Below, in pieces: positions 43,282 through 55,375 of a stretch of 64,000 bases of DNA. The translations under genes were made by a program, and so were the position numbers. The stretch's first letter is position 1. Every line of letters starts with the position of its first letter. The DNA lies in the NCBI RefSeq assembly GCF_002563675.1, contig NZ_PDJC01000001.1:2418001-2482000 (forward strand). The letters run 5' to 3'. This DNA is from Propionicimonas paludicola (GTDB lineage Bacteria > Actinomycetota > Actinomycetes > Propionibacteriales > Propionibacteriaceae). The notes under the pieces are model-generated. The model did no database searches. It was not told the DNA's origin and saw only the letters and a program-made list of their open reading frames with translations.

Positions 43282-43334
43282 CCCGGTCGAGTTCAGCTAC
43301 ACTTTCACCCGGCCCTGACTAGCTCAGGGTCGTT

Positions 43335-43412
<78 letters not shown>

Positions 43413-43416
43413 CGGA

Positions 43417-43459
43417 AAGCCGCTCTGACTAGGGACTATGGTCCCAGCCAGAGCGGCTT
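43417..43459 (+). terminator. Strong hairpin after tRNA-Pro
   Basis: Outer 11-bp arms AAGCCGCTCTG (43417-43427) and CAGAGCGGCTT (43449-43459), with inner GGGAC/GTCCC, make a long stable stem. It begins six bases after the tRNA and could end its transcript or belong to the integration site. Confidence 0.6.
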
Positions 43460-43469
43460 GCGGCGTCAT

Positions 43470-43490
43470 GCATCCTAACCGCATCCTAAG
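43470..43490 (+). repeat. Left pair of GCATCCTAA repeats (integrase arm sites)
   Basis: GCATCCTAAC at 43470-43479 and GCATCCTAAG at 43481-43490. The same 10-mer occurs twice at 63947-63966, just upstream of the integrase. Tyrosine integrases bind such arm-type repeats on both sides of attP, so this pair would be in attL. Confidence 0.65.
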
Positions 43491-43622
43491 CACGGCTAAC
43501 TCCTGCTGGCTTCTGCGCACACTGTCACGCCGCCATTGGTGGTCGAACAGCTGCGAGCCTTCCCGCTTAGCTGCCCTCGGCGCTCGTCTGGGAGGTTCGC
43601 CCCGTTCGAGGCATGTGACGTA

Positions 43623-44696
43623 TCAGGAAGCCGATGACTCCGGCGAGTCTGAATCTCTGCGCGATCCCCTCTTTACCCGTTCCACGACTCGAAGCGCGGC
43701 GATGGAGTCGGCCCATGGCATGAGTGGGGATTCCTGCTGGCGCGCGTGGACCAGTTCGGCGAAGTGCGCTATCTCGTACGCCATCGCGTCGTGGCCGTCC
43801 AAACCGCGGGCTTCGGTGGTGATGACCTGCCCGTTGGTGAGAGCCAATGTCACCGGACCGGGACTGTGGAAACCGTCGGGCAACTCGATGCGACCGCGGG
43901 TGCCCGCAGATCGCCGCGGCGCGCGGGGTGTCCGCCGCCATGGTTGTGTGAAGCTGGGCCTGGGCGTTCGGGTGGCCGGGGAACCCGCCGAGCGTGAGCG
44001 ACATGGTGCGATCCACGCCGGAGGGAGTAAGTTCGTCCACGGTATGCACTCCGCTTGGCTCGCCGAGCACCATGACGGCGAACGCCACGACGTAGTAGCC
44101 AAGGTCAAGGAGTGCCCCTCCCCCGAGCGACGGGGTCGGTCAGCTGCGGGATGTGCATGACGCGGCGGCCAAAATCGGCCAGAAGAACTTCGATGTCGCC
44201 GAGGACGTCCGAGTGCAGCAGTTGGCGCACGACGTCGGTGCGGGGCAGGAAGCGCGTCTTCATTGCTTCCATGACGGTTACGCCGGCGAGGCCAGGTGCG
44301 GCGAGGATCTCGTTGGCTTCTGCCACGCTGAGTGCCATCGGCTTCTCGACGAGCACGCTCTTGCCCGCGGAGATGGCCAACAGCGCGCGTTCGCGGTGGC
44401 AACTGTGCGGCGAACTGACGTACACGGCTTCGATCTCCAAATCCGCAACCAGCTCGGCGTAGCTCGCGTGAACCCGTGGCACTCCGAATCGGCGGCCGAA
44501 TGCCTCTCCCCTGGAAGGGTCCCTGGACGCTACAGCGAGCAGGACCTGTCGAGGCGTGCCTGGTCAACGCGTGTGCGAACGAGTGGGCGATGGCGCCCGG
44601 CGCGATGATGCCCCAGCGCGGTGGCCGGGCCAGCCGGGGGTCTTTCACCCGGGGCACAGGGAGCGGTCCGATCACGGCGTGGGTACCTTTCGACAA
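43623..44696 (-). pseudogene. Gfo/Idh/MocA oxidoreductase, frameshifted remnant
   Basis: Sections of one NAD(P)-dependent oxidoreductase occur in order but in different frames. RWGIIAPGAIAHSFAHAL (N-terminal Rossmann) reads in the frame starting at 44696. ASYAELVADLEIEAVYVSSP and GKSVLVEKPMALS read in the frame of 44105-44482. MVLGEPSGVHTVDELTPSG reads in the frame ending at 43567. IELPDGFHSPGPVTLALTNG to the end returns to the first frame. At least three frame changes are needed, so the gene is dead. The substrate of the ancestor, perhaps a sugar, is unknown. Stretches between the intact pieces do not look coding. Confidence 0.8.
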
Positions 44697-44737
44697 CGGT
44701 TCCTACGGCTTCGCCTGCGCATCCTCAGAGGACGCCA

Positions 44738-44775
44738 AGGGGGAAGCGTTTGGCGTTTGCCGCCCGCTTCCCCCT
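44738..44775 (-). terminator. Terminator after PTS operon
   Basis: Perfect 11-bp arms AGGGGGAAGCG (44738-44748) and CGCTTCCCCCT (44765-44775), with an inner GGC/GCC stem, lie about 30 bp beyond the IIA stop. The very stable hairpin probably ends the PTS operon transcript. Confidence 0.65.
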
Positions 44776-44803
44776 GGTGCAATCGGTGCGTCCGGACTTC
44801 CCC

Positions 44804-45166
44804 CTATCGGGGCGCGTGTTCGGACTCGAGGGTGTCGATGCGGGTGTGCAGGGCCTTAAGGATGGGCAGCATCCGCTTGGTGATCTGCACTTCGCTGACG
44901 ACCACCATGAGGCTGTCCTGAGCGTGGCTGAACAGCATGCTGTAGCTGCTGTAGCGGGCTTCGCCGCGGACGCTGCCCTGGATCACCTCAGTCTGCATCC
45001 GGTGGCCCTCAGTGATCGCCGCTTCGGCCAGGTCGAGTTCGGCCTGTGCCGCTTCGTGGTCGCCCTCACCGGCGAGTTCGAGCGCCCGCATGGCGTGGGT
45101 GCGCCCATCGCCGGCTGCAAGGATCACCTGCATCGAGGCCTGGACGAGTTCGTCGTTGTCTTCCAT
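44804..45166 (-). CDS. PTS lactose/cellobiose-family IIA component
   Basis: Phosphocarrier of 120 residues. It passes phosphate from HPr to the IIB protein of this operon. All-helical sequence with the phosphohistidine in MLFSHAQDSLM (His81), and typical ILAAGDGRTHAMRALE. ATG 45166 is chosen; a longer frame adds 15 poorly conserved residues. It lies 13 bp after the GH1 gene and is the last gene of the operon, followed by a strong hairpin. Confidence 0.92.
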   Translation of the reverse strand: MEDNDELVQASMQVILAAGDGRTHAMRALELAGEGDHEAAQAELDLAEAAITEGHRMQTEVIQGSVRGEARYSSYSMLFSHAQDSLMVVVSEVQITKRMLPILKALHTRIDTLESEHAPR

Positions 45167-45179
45167 CTGTCCTGTCCCT

Positions 45180-47886
<2,707 letters not shown>

Positions 47887-47890
<4 letters not shown>

Positions 47891-48204
47891 CGCACGCCCC
47901 CGCTCACTGCGGCCTGGGCGACATTGAAACCCGCATTGCCATCGAGCATCGCGTAGGTCATGTCGTCGAGGATCGCGTACGGCTTGCCTGCGGTCGCGCA
48001 GGCCTTCTGAATCATGGACTCGAACGAACGCATCTGCGGCGCGGCCAGTACGACGTCGAACTGGTCGACGACCTGGCCCAGCTGGGCGTAGCTGTACGCC
48101 TCGGACGTGGTGTCGGTCGCGCCGCTCGCGACGCCGGCCTGCGCGATCTTGCGCGCGATCATGCCGCTGGACACCCCGTTCCCACAGATCAACAGGATCT
48201 TCAT
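47887..48204 (-). CDS. PTS lactose/cellobiose-family IIB component
   Basis: Phosphocarrier of 105 residues that takes phosphate from IIA and gives it to the sugar held by IIC. Phosphocysteine Cys7 lies in MKILLICGNGVSSGM, followed by DVVLAAPQMRSFES. ATG 48204 has GAGGAGG upstream. First gene of the IIB-IIC-GH1-IIA operon, which follows the regulator gene 166 bp further upstream on the same strand. Confidence 0.93.
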
Positions 48205-48330
48205 TGCTCCTCCTCGGGGGGCCTGCCCCTGGTCAGTGTCGGCCTGTGTCGTCGCGGAGGGCGGGCCGATCGCACTTCTGTACCGCATCTTCACGCTACG
48301 AGCGGCCCAGGTGGAGCTGCCAATACTCCT

Positions 48331-48349
48331 GCTTCCGCCAGGCGGAAGT
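48331..48349. promoter_or_regulatory. Palindrome upstream of PTS operon
   Basis: CTTCCGCC-a-GGCGGAAG (48332-48348) is a perfect 8-bp dyad between the regulator stop and the IIB start. A close copy, TTCCGC-ca-GCGGAA, lies upstream of the regulator at 50368-50387, so both promoters probably answer to one protein. Confidence 0.7.
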
Positions 48350-48370
48350 CGGCCGTTGCCAACAATCCGG

Positions 48371-50293
48371 CTAGTCCGCGAGCAGTTCGTTGACCGCCGC
48401 GAGGAACCCCGGATAGTCGACTGAGCGCTCGATCAGCGAGGCGATCTTCGAGGCGTCCAGCAACAGCTCGGTGAAGTGGTCCAGGAAGTCGCGCAGCATT
48501 GTCCCGGCGTCAGGGCTCATCGCCAGCATGGCCACCAGCCTGACGCTTGAGTTCCCCCAGTCGACCGGCTCGTCGCTCACCAGCACTGCGATCGCGGACT
48601 CCTCGGCATCCGGATACATCGAGTGGGGAAAGGCGAACTGGCCCCCGAAAGCGGTGGGCGAGCGCGACTCCCGGTCCAGGACGTCGTCCAGGAACGTGGG
48701 CTGGACGACGCCGGCTTCGATCATCGCCGTGGACATCACGCGCAGCACGTCCTCCTTCCGCCCCGCCGAAGTGGGGTGGAAGAAGAGGCGTGGGTCGGAA
48801 AGGGTGACCAGATCGGCCTGTAGACGGCGCCGGGTGGCCCGCCGGCGCTGCTCGCGCAGCTCGGACCGCACGGCCTCGATGTCTTCGGTCCCCAGCAGCG
48901 GGCTGACCTTGACCACCGGGACCCTGGTGCGCCCCGCGAGATCGATCGATGTGACGATCAGGTCGCTGGTGATGGTGTCGAAGTCATGGCCGGGGGTGGT
49001 GATCAACTGCTCGATCACCGCGTCCGTCCCCAGCGCGACCGCCAGACGATCCCTCGCGTCGACCTCCAGCCCGCCGTAGCGGGGAAAGACGCAACTGACC
49101 AGGACCGGTGGCCCCTCGTTGAGCTGTTTCTGGAACTGGCTCCCTAGGTGCAGCGACAGCAGATCGACCTCGCCGGGGTCGAGCCGAATCGACAACTCGT
49201 GCTCCAGCTGCCGGGCGAAGCTCAATGCGATCTCGTGCACCAGCGGATGGGCGTTGCGAAACTCCTGGCCGAGTGGATTGTCGAACTGCCGATCCGAAGC
49301 CGCCCGGGCCCGTACGCCCTGCACGTGGAGGGCCAGACTGAGCCGAGCGCGGTCGTCGGTGAAAGTCAAGCCGTAGCGACTCCACAGGGACTCCAGGCAG
49401 TCGGTGACGATCGAAAGAACCGAGTCCTCCAGGATGTTCAGCGGCGAACCGGGCTCCCGGGACGGAGCCACTCGGGTCGACAGAAGGAGCTGCAAGGCCT
49501 CCCGCTCGGCCATCGGGAACGCGATCCCGAAGAAGCGCTCGACAGCGACCACCACCCCTGCCAGCGAGGCCCGACTAGCCGCGTTGGCTGGGCTGTGGTT
49601 CTCCTCGGCGTCGTAGCTGCGTCCCGTCCGGAGCCGATCCACCGCGATGACCAGGTGGATCAGAAGGTCGTTCATCGAGTACTCGTTGATCTCCAACCCG
49701 GACTCTCTCGCGGCGGCGAGGAGGGTCGCCCGCAACTCGGCAAGGTCATATTCCGCGAACTGCCCTGAGAAGGCGTTCACCGCCGTCGCGCTCAGACCCT
49801 CAGCGGAACTGAGGACCAACTGTCGCAACAGCCGCCGTTGCCTACGTTCGGTTCCTTCCACCTTGACCAAGTCGCGACTCCGACGCAACACCAGCCCGTG
49901 CTCGCGAAAGATCTCGCGGACCCTGCCCAGGTCCGCTTCCAGTGTCGCTGGCGCGATGAATAGGTCATCGGCCAACTCGAATACATCAAGCTCATCGCTG
50001 TCGGTCAGCAGCCGGCGGGCGATGCCGAACACTCGCTGCCGGCCGCTCTCGTGCCCCCGCTCACGGTTCACGCCACGCGCCCGGAACTCCTCGTAGCGTC
50101 GGGGGTCGAGCCGGTATCCAGCCCGATCAGCAACGATAATCTCCGCCCTCGCCTCGGCGTTCAGGTCACGGACATACTGGCGGATCGATCGGGAGGACAC
50201 CCCCAACAGGTCCCCGAGCCTGAGGCCGGAAACGGGCGCACTGCTGTCACGCAACACCGAGATCAATCGCGCGCGGCGATCCCCAGCCGGCAT
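48371..50293 (-). CDS. PRD/EII-domain transcriptional activator (LicR/MtlR-type)
   Basis: Regulator of 640 residues that senses PTS flux. N-terminal DeoR/HTH_11-type helix-turn-helix (about 1-65; GDLLGVSSRSIRQYVRDLN), a second HTH-like region to about 170, two PRD domains (about 180-400; histidines in NAHPLVHEIALSFA and SLHLGSQ segments), an EIIB-like segment (LVSCVFPRYG), and a C-terminal EIIA domain with the phosphohistidine in FAFPHSMYPD. Phosphorylation at the PRDs would tune its activity. ATG 50293 has GGAAGG nine bases upstream. Placed just upstream of the beta-glucoside PTS operon, which it most likely activates. Confidence 0.92.
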   Translation of the reverse strand: MPAGDRRARLISVLRDSSAPVSGLRLGDLLGVSSRSIRQYVRDLNAEARAEIIVADRAGYRLDPRRYEEFRARGVNRERGHESGRQRVFGIARRLLTDSDELDVFELADDLFIAPATLEADLGRVREIFREHGLVLRRSRDLVKVEGTERRQRRLLRQLVLSSAEGLSATAVNAFSGQFAEYDLAELRATLLAAARESGLEINEYSMNDLLIHLVIAVDRLRTGRSYDAEENHSPANAASRASLAGVVVAVERFFGIAFPMAEREALQLLLSTRVAPSREPGSPLNILEDSVLSIVTDCLESLWSRYGLTFTDDRARLSLALHVQGVRARAASDRQFDNPLGQEFRNAHPLVHEIALSFARQLEHELSIRLDPGEVDLLSLHLGSQFQKQLNEGPPVLVSCVFPRYGGLEVDARDRLAVALGTDAVIEQLITTPGHDFDTITSDLIVTSIDLAGRTRVPVVKVSPLLGTEDIEAVRSELREQRRRATRRRLQADLVTLSDPRLFFHPTSAGRKEDVLRVMSTAMIEAGVVQPTFLDDVLDRESRSPTAFGGQFAFPHSMYPDAEESAIAVLVSDEPVDWGNSSVRLVAMLAMSPDAGTMLRDFLDHFTELLLDASKIASLIERSVDYPGFLAAVNELLAD

Positions 50294-50367
50294 CACGCCC
50301 ACCTTCCTTGGTCGACTCCTCGCCCCCGAAATGGTCCCCGTGGTCGTCGCTGGCCGCAACTACCCGT

Positions 50368-50387
50368 GCTTCCGCCACGCGGAAAGC
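50368..50387. promoter_or_regulatory. Palindrome upstream of PTS regulator
   Basis: GCTTCCGCCACGCGGAAAGC: near-perfect dyad 75 bp before the regulator start and nearly identical to the site before the PTS operon. Probable autoregulatory site. Confidence 0.65.
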
Positions 50388-50558
50388 AACGGACGCCCCT
50401 GACTTGAAGCAAGCTCTATTGCGTCGAGCCCCCCACGACATTGGCCTGGCGAACCCCGTTGGCAACTGAGGCTCCAGGCATGAGCAGCCGTCGGGCGACA
50501 CCGGGAGGCTCGGGTTCACCCCAAGTCGATCAGGCGCCGGCTGCACATTTGTTGGCCT

Positions 50559-51215
50559 TCAGCCGTCTAGAAGTGAAGACGGTCGCTCAGCCCGGATGAC
50601 GGCAGCCATCTCCTCAGCGACGCTCTGCTCCTCCGGGCGCTGCGACTCGCGAAGGCCCACAACGACACCCTCGCGGTCTGCCCGCGAGCGGTTCTGGCTG
50701 AGCTTCGCTTTCCCCTCGACGCGGGTCACGGTCAATTCCAGCCCGACAATCCCCCTCAGTTGGCCTTCCACGTAGGAACTCGGCGCGTCGCTGACATGCC
50801 AGGGCTCCTCGCGCGGTCGTTCATGCGCATTAGTCAGTTCGTCCACGGCCTTGCGGAGCCACTCGGCATCATGGTGCACCCGAGCGGTGCCTACCAGATG
50901 GACGGCGCTGTAGTTCCAGGTTGGCACGACTTTGCCGTGTTCCGCCTTGGCTCGGTACCACGCCGGTGAGACATAGGCGTCCGGGCCGGTGACGATGATC
51001 ACCGCCGGCGCATCAGGCGAGATCTCGCGCCAGTGCGGGTTCGCCTTCGCGAGGTGCGCGATCACCCGGTCGCCCTGCCACAGAATCGGCAGGTATGTCG
51101 CCGAGGGCGCGGCGTCGACTGGTCCATTCGTCACAAGCCAGCCCGCGCGAACATGTGTCACGAGCCTGCGAAGTTCCTGGACGTCGTCAGCACGGTTGAA
51201 AGGTGGCGTGTACAT
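50559..51215 (-). CDS. PaiB-like FMN-binding protein
   Basis: Protein of 218 residues. MYTPPFNRADDVQELRRLV, PTYLPIL-like ATYLPILWQGDRVIAHLAKANPHW, and VPTWNYSAVHLVGTAR are hallmarks of the PaiB/FMN-binding split-barrel family, with GIVGLELTVTRVEGKAKLSQNR as the conserved C-terminal part. PaiB was first described as a negative regulator in Bacillus; most members are flavin- or haem-binding oxidoreductase-like. It has no operon partner and lies among insertion-sequence debris. ATG 51215. Confidence 0.9.
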   Translation of the reverse strand: MYTPPFNRADDVQELRRLVTHVRAGWLVTNGPVDAAPSATYLPILWQGDRVIAHLAKANPHWREISPDAPAVIIVTGPDAYVSPAWYRAKAEHGKVVPTWNYSAVHLVGTARVHHDAEWLRKAVDELTNAHERPREEPWHVSDAPSSYVEGQLRGIVGLELTVTRVEGKAKLSQNRSRADREGVVVGLRESQRPEEQSVAEEMAAVIRAERPSSLLDG

Positions 51216-52002
51216 GGACTCAACGATAGATGGCACTCGGATTGTCCCAGTGGTTCGGGCGCTTTGACTCCGACCGCGCCCGCTCGTCCGGCAAGGTTCG
51301 AGCGCACGGACACCGCCCGGGTTCTCCACGTCCGGCAGTCCCTCCCCGAGAGCAGGACCGAGCGGAATCGCGGCGTCGGCGTTGGCGGCCGCGTCACCGT
51401 CGCTGACCTCGACTGCTCGCACCACGGCCTCGTGGGCGGCGTCCAGATCGCTGCACATGGCTACGAACCTCATTCGGAATCATCGAGAGGTTTGACGCGA
51501 TGGACGCTCTTCTCGGTGCCCCCGCTGCGCTGTACGGCTCGGCGAGCGGAGGGTTGCTGCTGACCGCAGCCCTCTGATCCTGGCGGCCAACCCTGCGAGC
51601 GGCACTGACCCCCGTCGGTCCGGTCGTGTGGGACGTCCAGGCCGACCTCGATCTGTCCTCGGTCGCTACGGTAGCCCGGAGCGGCGGCCGCCTTGCGCAA
51701 CGCCGCCGAAGGGCTGGACCGTTCTCCTTATCGCCGCCGCCACGTCCTGCCAACTCGTCGTGAGCATCCTGGCCAGTAGGCCAGTGTTGGTCGGCGCCCC
51801 AACCACAGCTGGCCACAGAACGTCCTGTCCGGCGGCGCCGATCCCGTCACGCTCGTTCCGATTTGCACCGGGTGTGTCGGACTTCGGGGTGGTTTGCTTG
51901 AGCCTCCGTCGGGAAGGCTACGTGAGCGGCTTCGGTGGGCGATGGGTGTCTGGGGGGTCGGGAGGGGTAGTGGAGCTGGTCGAGGTGCGACGGATGGTAA
52001 TG
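51216..52002. other. Unassigned region left of the IS21 element
   Basis: About 790 bp with no gene I can support. Minus-strand sequence at 51280-51470 (AMCSDLDAAHEAVVRAVEVS) looks faintly coding but matches nothing I recognise. Possibly gene debris. Confidence 0.4.
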
Positions 52003-52043
52003 AGGGGTGTCGGCGCCGGTCGAAAACTGAACGGTTTCGCCGG

Positions 52044-53335
52044 GGCGGTTTCCAGCGAACGTTGCAACGTGAGCCTGTGTTTGGAGGTCTTCGTTGTCCA
52101 CTCGTCGTATCCCGAAGGGCCCTGGCCGGCGGCCGAAGTCGTTGGCTCGGCAGCGGTTCATGGAGTTGCTCGCCCAGGGCGTGCCGTTGCGGCTGGCGGC
52201 CATCGAGGTGGGAGTCAGCCGGTCTGCTGCTCAGATCTGGAAGAACGGCACCACGGTGCGTCGCAAGGATGGCACGGTCAAGGTCGTGCTTCCGCTGGAA
52301 CCCCTCGCTGTCCGTCCGATCTCGCCGCGGTTCCTCTCGGAGGAGGAACGGGTCCGGATCGCTGACATGGCCAGCAGGGGTGACGGTCCGACCGTGATCG
52401 GCCAGGCGCTGGGCAGGGCTGCGTCGACGATCAGTCGTGAGCTGCGCCGCAACCTGCACACCACTGGCCAGTACCGCCCGTTCCACGCCCAGGTCCTCGC
52501 CGCGCAACGACGCCGGCGACCCAAACAGCCCAAGGTCGCCGGCAACCCGGTGCTGCGCGCGTTCGTCGTCGACCGGCTGGCCGAGAAGTGGAGCCCGCAA
52601 CAGATCAGCCGTGCCCTGCGCGCGGCGCATCCCGACGAGCCGGCGATGCGGCTGGCGACCGAGAGCATCTACCTGGCCCTGTATCGGCCATCGAATGGCC
52701 TTGTCAGCAAGCCATCGCCGCTGCGGACCGGCCGCGACCACCGGCGTGCTCACAACCGACAGATCCGGGCCGGGCGCCGGTTCGCTCAACCCATGCTCAG
52801 CGTCCACGACCGTGGCTTCGAGCCCACCGATCGCAGCGTCGCCGGCCATTGGGAAGGCGACTTGATCGTGGGCCCGAACCACCGTTCCGGGATCGGCACC
52901 CTGGTCGAGCGACAGACCCGCTACACCAAGCTGCTGCACCTCCCGACGCAGGACTCGATCACCGTCCACGCCGCCCTGGTCCGGACGTTGGGTCAGCTGC
53001 CCGCGGGGTTGCGCCGCACCCTCACCTGGGACCAGGGCACCGAGATGGCCCGCCACCTCGAGGTCGCGGCCGACACCGGCATCAGGGTGTACTTCTGTGA
53101 CGCCGCCAGCCCATGGCAGCGCGGCACGAACGAGAACACCAACGGCCTTCTCCGCCAGTACTTCCCGAAGTCGACCGACCTGTCCGTCCACACCCCCGCC
53201 GACCTGGCCAGGGTCGAACTGGAGCTCAACCGGAGACCGCGCATGATCCTCGGAGACCGCACCCCGGCAGATCTGTTCAACGCCCTGCTAACCTCCCAGA
53301 ATCACCCGCCGTTGCGATGACCGCTGGAAACCACC
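52044..53335 (+). mobile_element. IS30-family element, nested in IS21
   Basis: Length 1292 bp. Inverted repeats of 26 bp begin GGCGGTTTCCAGCG on the left (52044-52069) and GGTGGTTTCCAGCG on the right, read inward (53335-53310), with 21 of 26 identical. The CGG target duplication lies at 52041-52043 and 53336-53338. The transposase gene stops inside the right repeat. Confidence 0.9.
52094..53320 (+). CDS. IS30-family transposase
   Basis: DDE transposase of 408 residues. An N-terminal HTH region contains TISRELRRN, the standard IS30 signature. The catalytic triad lies in HWEGDLIVG (Asp), TWDQGTEM (Asp) and RGTNENTNGLLRQYFPK (Glu). It starts at TTG 52094 behind GGAGG six bases upstream. The frame is intact, so it may be active. 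Confidence 0.95.
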   Translation: MSTRRIPKGPGRRPKSLARQRFMELLAQGVPLRLAAIEVGVSRSAAQIWKNGTTVRRKDGTVKVVLPLEPLAVRPISPRFLSEEERVRIADMASRGDGPTVIGQALGRAASTISRELRRNLHTTGQYRPFHAQVLAAQRRRRPKQPKVAGNPVLRAFVVDRLAEKWSPQQISRALRAAHPDEPAMRLATESIYLALYRPSNGLVSKPSPLRTGRDHRRAHNRQIRAGRRFAQPMLSVHDRGFEPTDRSVAGHWEGDLIVGPNHRSGIGTLVERQTRYTKLLHLPTQDSITVHAALVRTLGQLPAGLRRTLTWDQGTEMARHLEVAADTGIRVYFCDAASPWQRGTNENTNGLLRQYFPKSTDLSVHTPADLARVELELNRRPRMILGDRTPADLFNALLTSQNHPPLR

Positions 53336-53369
53336 CGGTGAAAAGTGAACACTCGACGACGATCGGAGA

Positions 53370-54581
53370 GTGATCACCTTGGAGGACTGGGCACTGATCA
53401 GGAGGTTTGCTGCGGAGGGTGAGCCGCATGCGGCGATCGCTCGGCGGTTGGGGATCTCGCGGACCACGGTGGTGAAGGCGGTCAACTCGGATGCGCCGCC
53501 GAGGTATGCCCGGACGCCGGCGGAAGGGTCGTTTGCGGTGTTCGAGCCGCGGGTGCGTGTTCTGCTGCAGGAGTTCCCGGATATGCCGGCAACGGTGATC
53601 GCGGAGCGGGTCGGCTGGACGGGTTCGAGTTCGTGGTTCCGGGGCAACGTGGCCCGGTTGCGGCCGGAGCATCGCAGGGTCGATCCGGCTGATCGGCTCA
53701 CGTGGGAGGCCGGAGACGCGGCTCAGTGTGACTTGTGGTTCCCACCCAAGAGGATCCTGTTGGAGAACGGCGCGAGCATGCTGTTGCCGGTGCTGGTGAT
53801 GACCCTGGCCTACTCCCGGTTCGTGCTGGCCACGATGATCCCGACCAAGACCACGGAGGACCTGCTGCTGGGCATGTGGCAGCTGCTCCAACAGCTCGGC
53901 AGGGTGCCGAGGCGGCTGTTGTGGGACAACGAGCGCGGCATCGGCCGCGGTCCGCACCGGGCCGAAGGAGTGCCGGCGTTCATGGGCACCCTTGCCACCC
54001 GGCTGGTGTTGCTGCGGCCTCGGGATCCGGAGAGCAAGGGGATCGTGGAACGGCGTAACGGCTGGTTCGAGAAGTCGTTCATGCCGGGTCGCAGCTTCGC
54101 CTCACCTGCCGACTTCAATGGTCAGCTGAGCGGCTGGCTGGATCGGGCGAACCAGAAGATCGTGCGCACCACCAAGGCCCGCCCGATCGATCTGTTGGAG
54201 GCCGATCGCGCCAGGATGCTGGCACTGCCCCCGGTCCCGCCGATCGTGGGGTGGCGCAACCAGGTCCGGTTGGGCCGGGACTACTACGTGCGGATCGCCC
54301 GCAACGACTACTCCGTCGACCCGACCTGGATCGGCCGGATGGTCGACGCCCACGCCGACCTCGAACGAGTCCAGGTGAGGCTGGATGGACGGCTGATCAC
54401 CGAGCATCCCCGGGTGTGGGCCCGCGGGGTCACGATCACCGACACCAGCCATGTCGCCACCGCCGCCCGGCTCCGGCAGGAGTTCCAGCAACCCCGCACC
54501 CAAGCTGGTGGCGACGGGCTGGTCAGAGACCTGGCCGACTACGACCGCGCGTTCGGTCTCGAGGGCCGGGAGGTGTCCTGA
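53370..54581 (+). CDS. istA: IS21-family transposase IstA
   Basis: Transposase of 403 residues. HTH at the N terminus (AIARRLGISRTTVVKAV). Catalytic residues lie in GDAAQCDLWFP (Asp), RLLWDNE (Asp) and KGIVERRNGWFE (Glu). GTG 53370 follows a GGAG by four bases. Its original promoter lay in the left repeat now split by the IS30 element, so expression may depend on the guest. The stop overlaps istB by 1 bp. Confidence 0.95.
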   Translation: MITLEDWALIRRFAAEGEPHAAIARRLGISRTTVVKAVNSDAPPRYARTPAEGSFAVFEPRVRVLLQEFPDMPATVIAERVGWTGSSSWFRGNVARLRPEHRRVDPADRLTWEAGDAAQCDLWFPPKRILLENGASMLLPVLVMTLAYSRFVLATMIPTKTTEDLLLGMWQLLQQLGRVPRRLLWDNERGIGRGPHRAEGVPAFMGTLATRLVLLRPRDPESKGIVERRNGWFEKSFMPGRSFASPADFNGQLSGWLDRANQKIVRTTKARPIDLLEADRARMLALPPVPPIVGWRNQVRLGRDYYVRIARNDYSVDPTWIGRMVDAHADLERVQVRLDGRLITEHPRVWARGVTITDTSHVATAARLRQEFQQPRTQAGGDGLVRDLADYDRAFGLEGREVS

Positions 54582-55375
54582 TGTCCACCAAGACCACGGA
54601 TGCGGTCAAGCAGCTGACCTACCTCGCGGGTGCGCTCAAAGCCCCCCGGATCCTGGACGTGGCCGGCCGGCTCGCCGATCAGGCCCGAGATGCCGGCTGG
54701 ACCTTCGAGGACTACCTGGCCGCTGTCCTCGAGCGGGAAGTGTCGGCCCGCAACGCTTCCGGCGCCGAGCTGCGGATCAGGGCTGCCGGGTTCGGTGCCC
54801 GCAAGACGCTGGAGGACTTCGACTTCGACGCCCAACCCACCGTCCGGAACCAGGTCGCGTCGTTGGCCTCGGGCGGGTTCCTCACCGAGGCCCGCAACGT
54901 CGTCCTCCTCGGACCTCCCGGCACCGGCAAAACCCACCTCGCGATCGCCCTCGGCGTCACCGCCTGCCGCCACGGTCACCGGGTCCTGTTCGCCACCGCC
55001 ACCGACTGGGTCACCCGGCTCTCCGACGCCCACCGAGCCGGCCGGCTCCCCGCGGAACTGACAAAGTTGCGCCGCTACGGGCTCATCATCATCGACGAAG
55101 TCGGGTACCTGCCCTTCGAGCAAGACGCAGCCAACCTGTTCTTCCAGCTCGTCTCCAGCAGGTACGAACACGCCTCCCTGGTGCTCACCAGCAACCTGCC
55201 GTTCTCCGGCTGGGGTGGGGTATTCGGAGACCAGGTCGTCGCCGCCGCCATGATCGACCGGATCGTCCACCACGCCGACGTCCTCACCCTGAAAGGAGCC
55301 AGCTACCGGCTCCGCAACCGAGGCATCGACACCCTCCCCAGCATCAGAACCACCACCAACGACACCCAGGGCTAA
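54581..55375 (+). CDS. istB: IS21-family helper ATPase IstB
   Basis: AAA+ helper protein of 264 residues. Walker A GPPGTGKTHLA and Walker B LIIIDEVGYLPFE are intact, with SNLPFSGWGGVFGD as the family box. It starts at ATG 54581 in TGATG, coupled to istA. It assists IstA in target choice. Confidence 0.95.
   Translation: MSTKTTDAVKQLTYLAGALKAPRILDVAGRLADQARDAGWTFEDYLAAVLEREVSARNASGAELRIRAAGFGARKTLEDFDFDAQPTVRNQVASLASGGFLTEARNVVLLGPPGTGKTHLAIALGVTACRHGHRVLFATATDWVTRLSDAHRAGRLPAELTKLRRYGLIIIDEVGYLPFEQDAANLFFQLVSSRYEHASLVLTSNLPFSGWGGVFGDQVVAAAMIDRIVHHADVLTLKGASYRLRNRGIDTLPSIRTTTNDTQG

Noticed and set aside
43417-43459. Small RNA gene after tRNA-Pro
   Set aside because: The strong hairpin is better explained as a terminator or attachment-site structure; no promoter or other conserved feature supports an RNA gene.
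51728-53191. Long minus-strand frame across the IS30 element
   Set aside because: It runs through the inverted repeat, target duplication and into the IS21 end, so it cannot be a real conserved gene; the IS30 transposase on the plus strand is complete.
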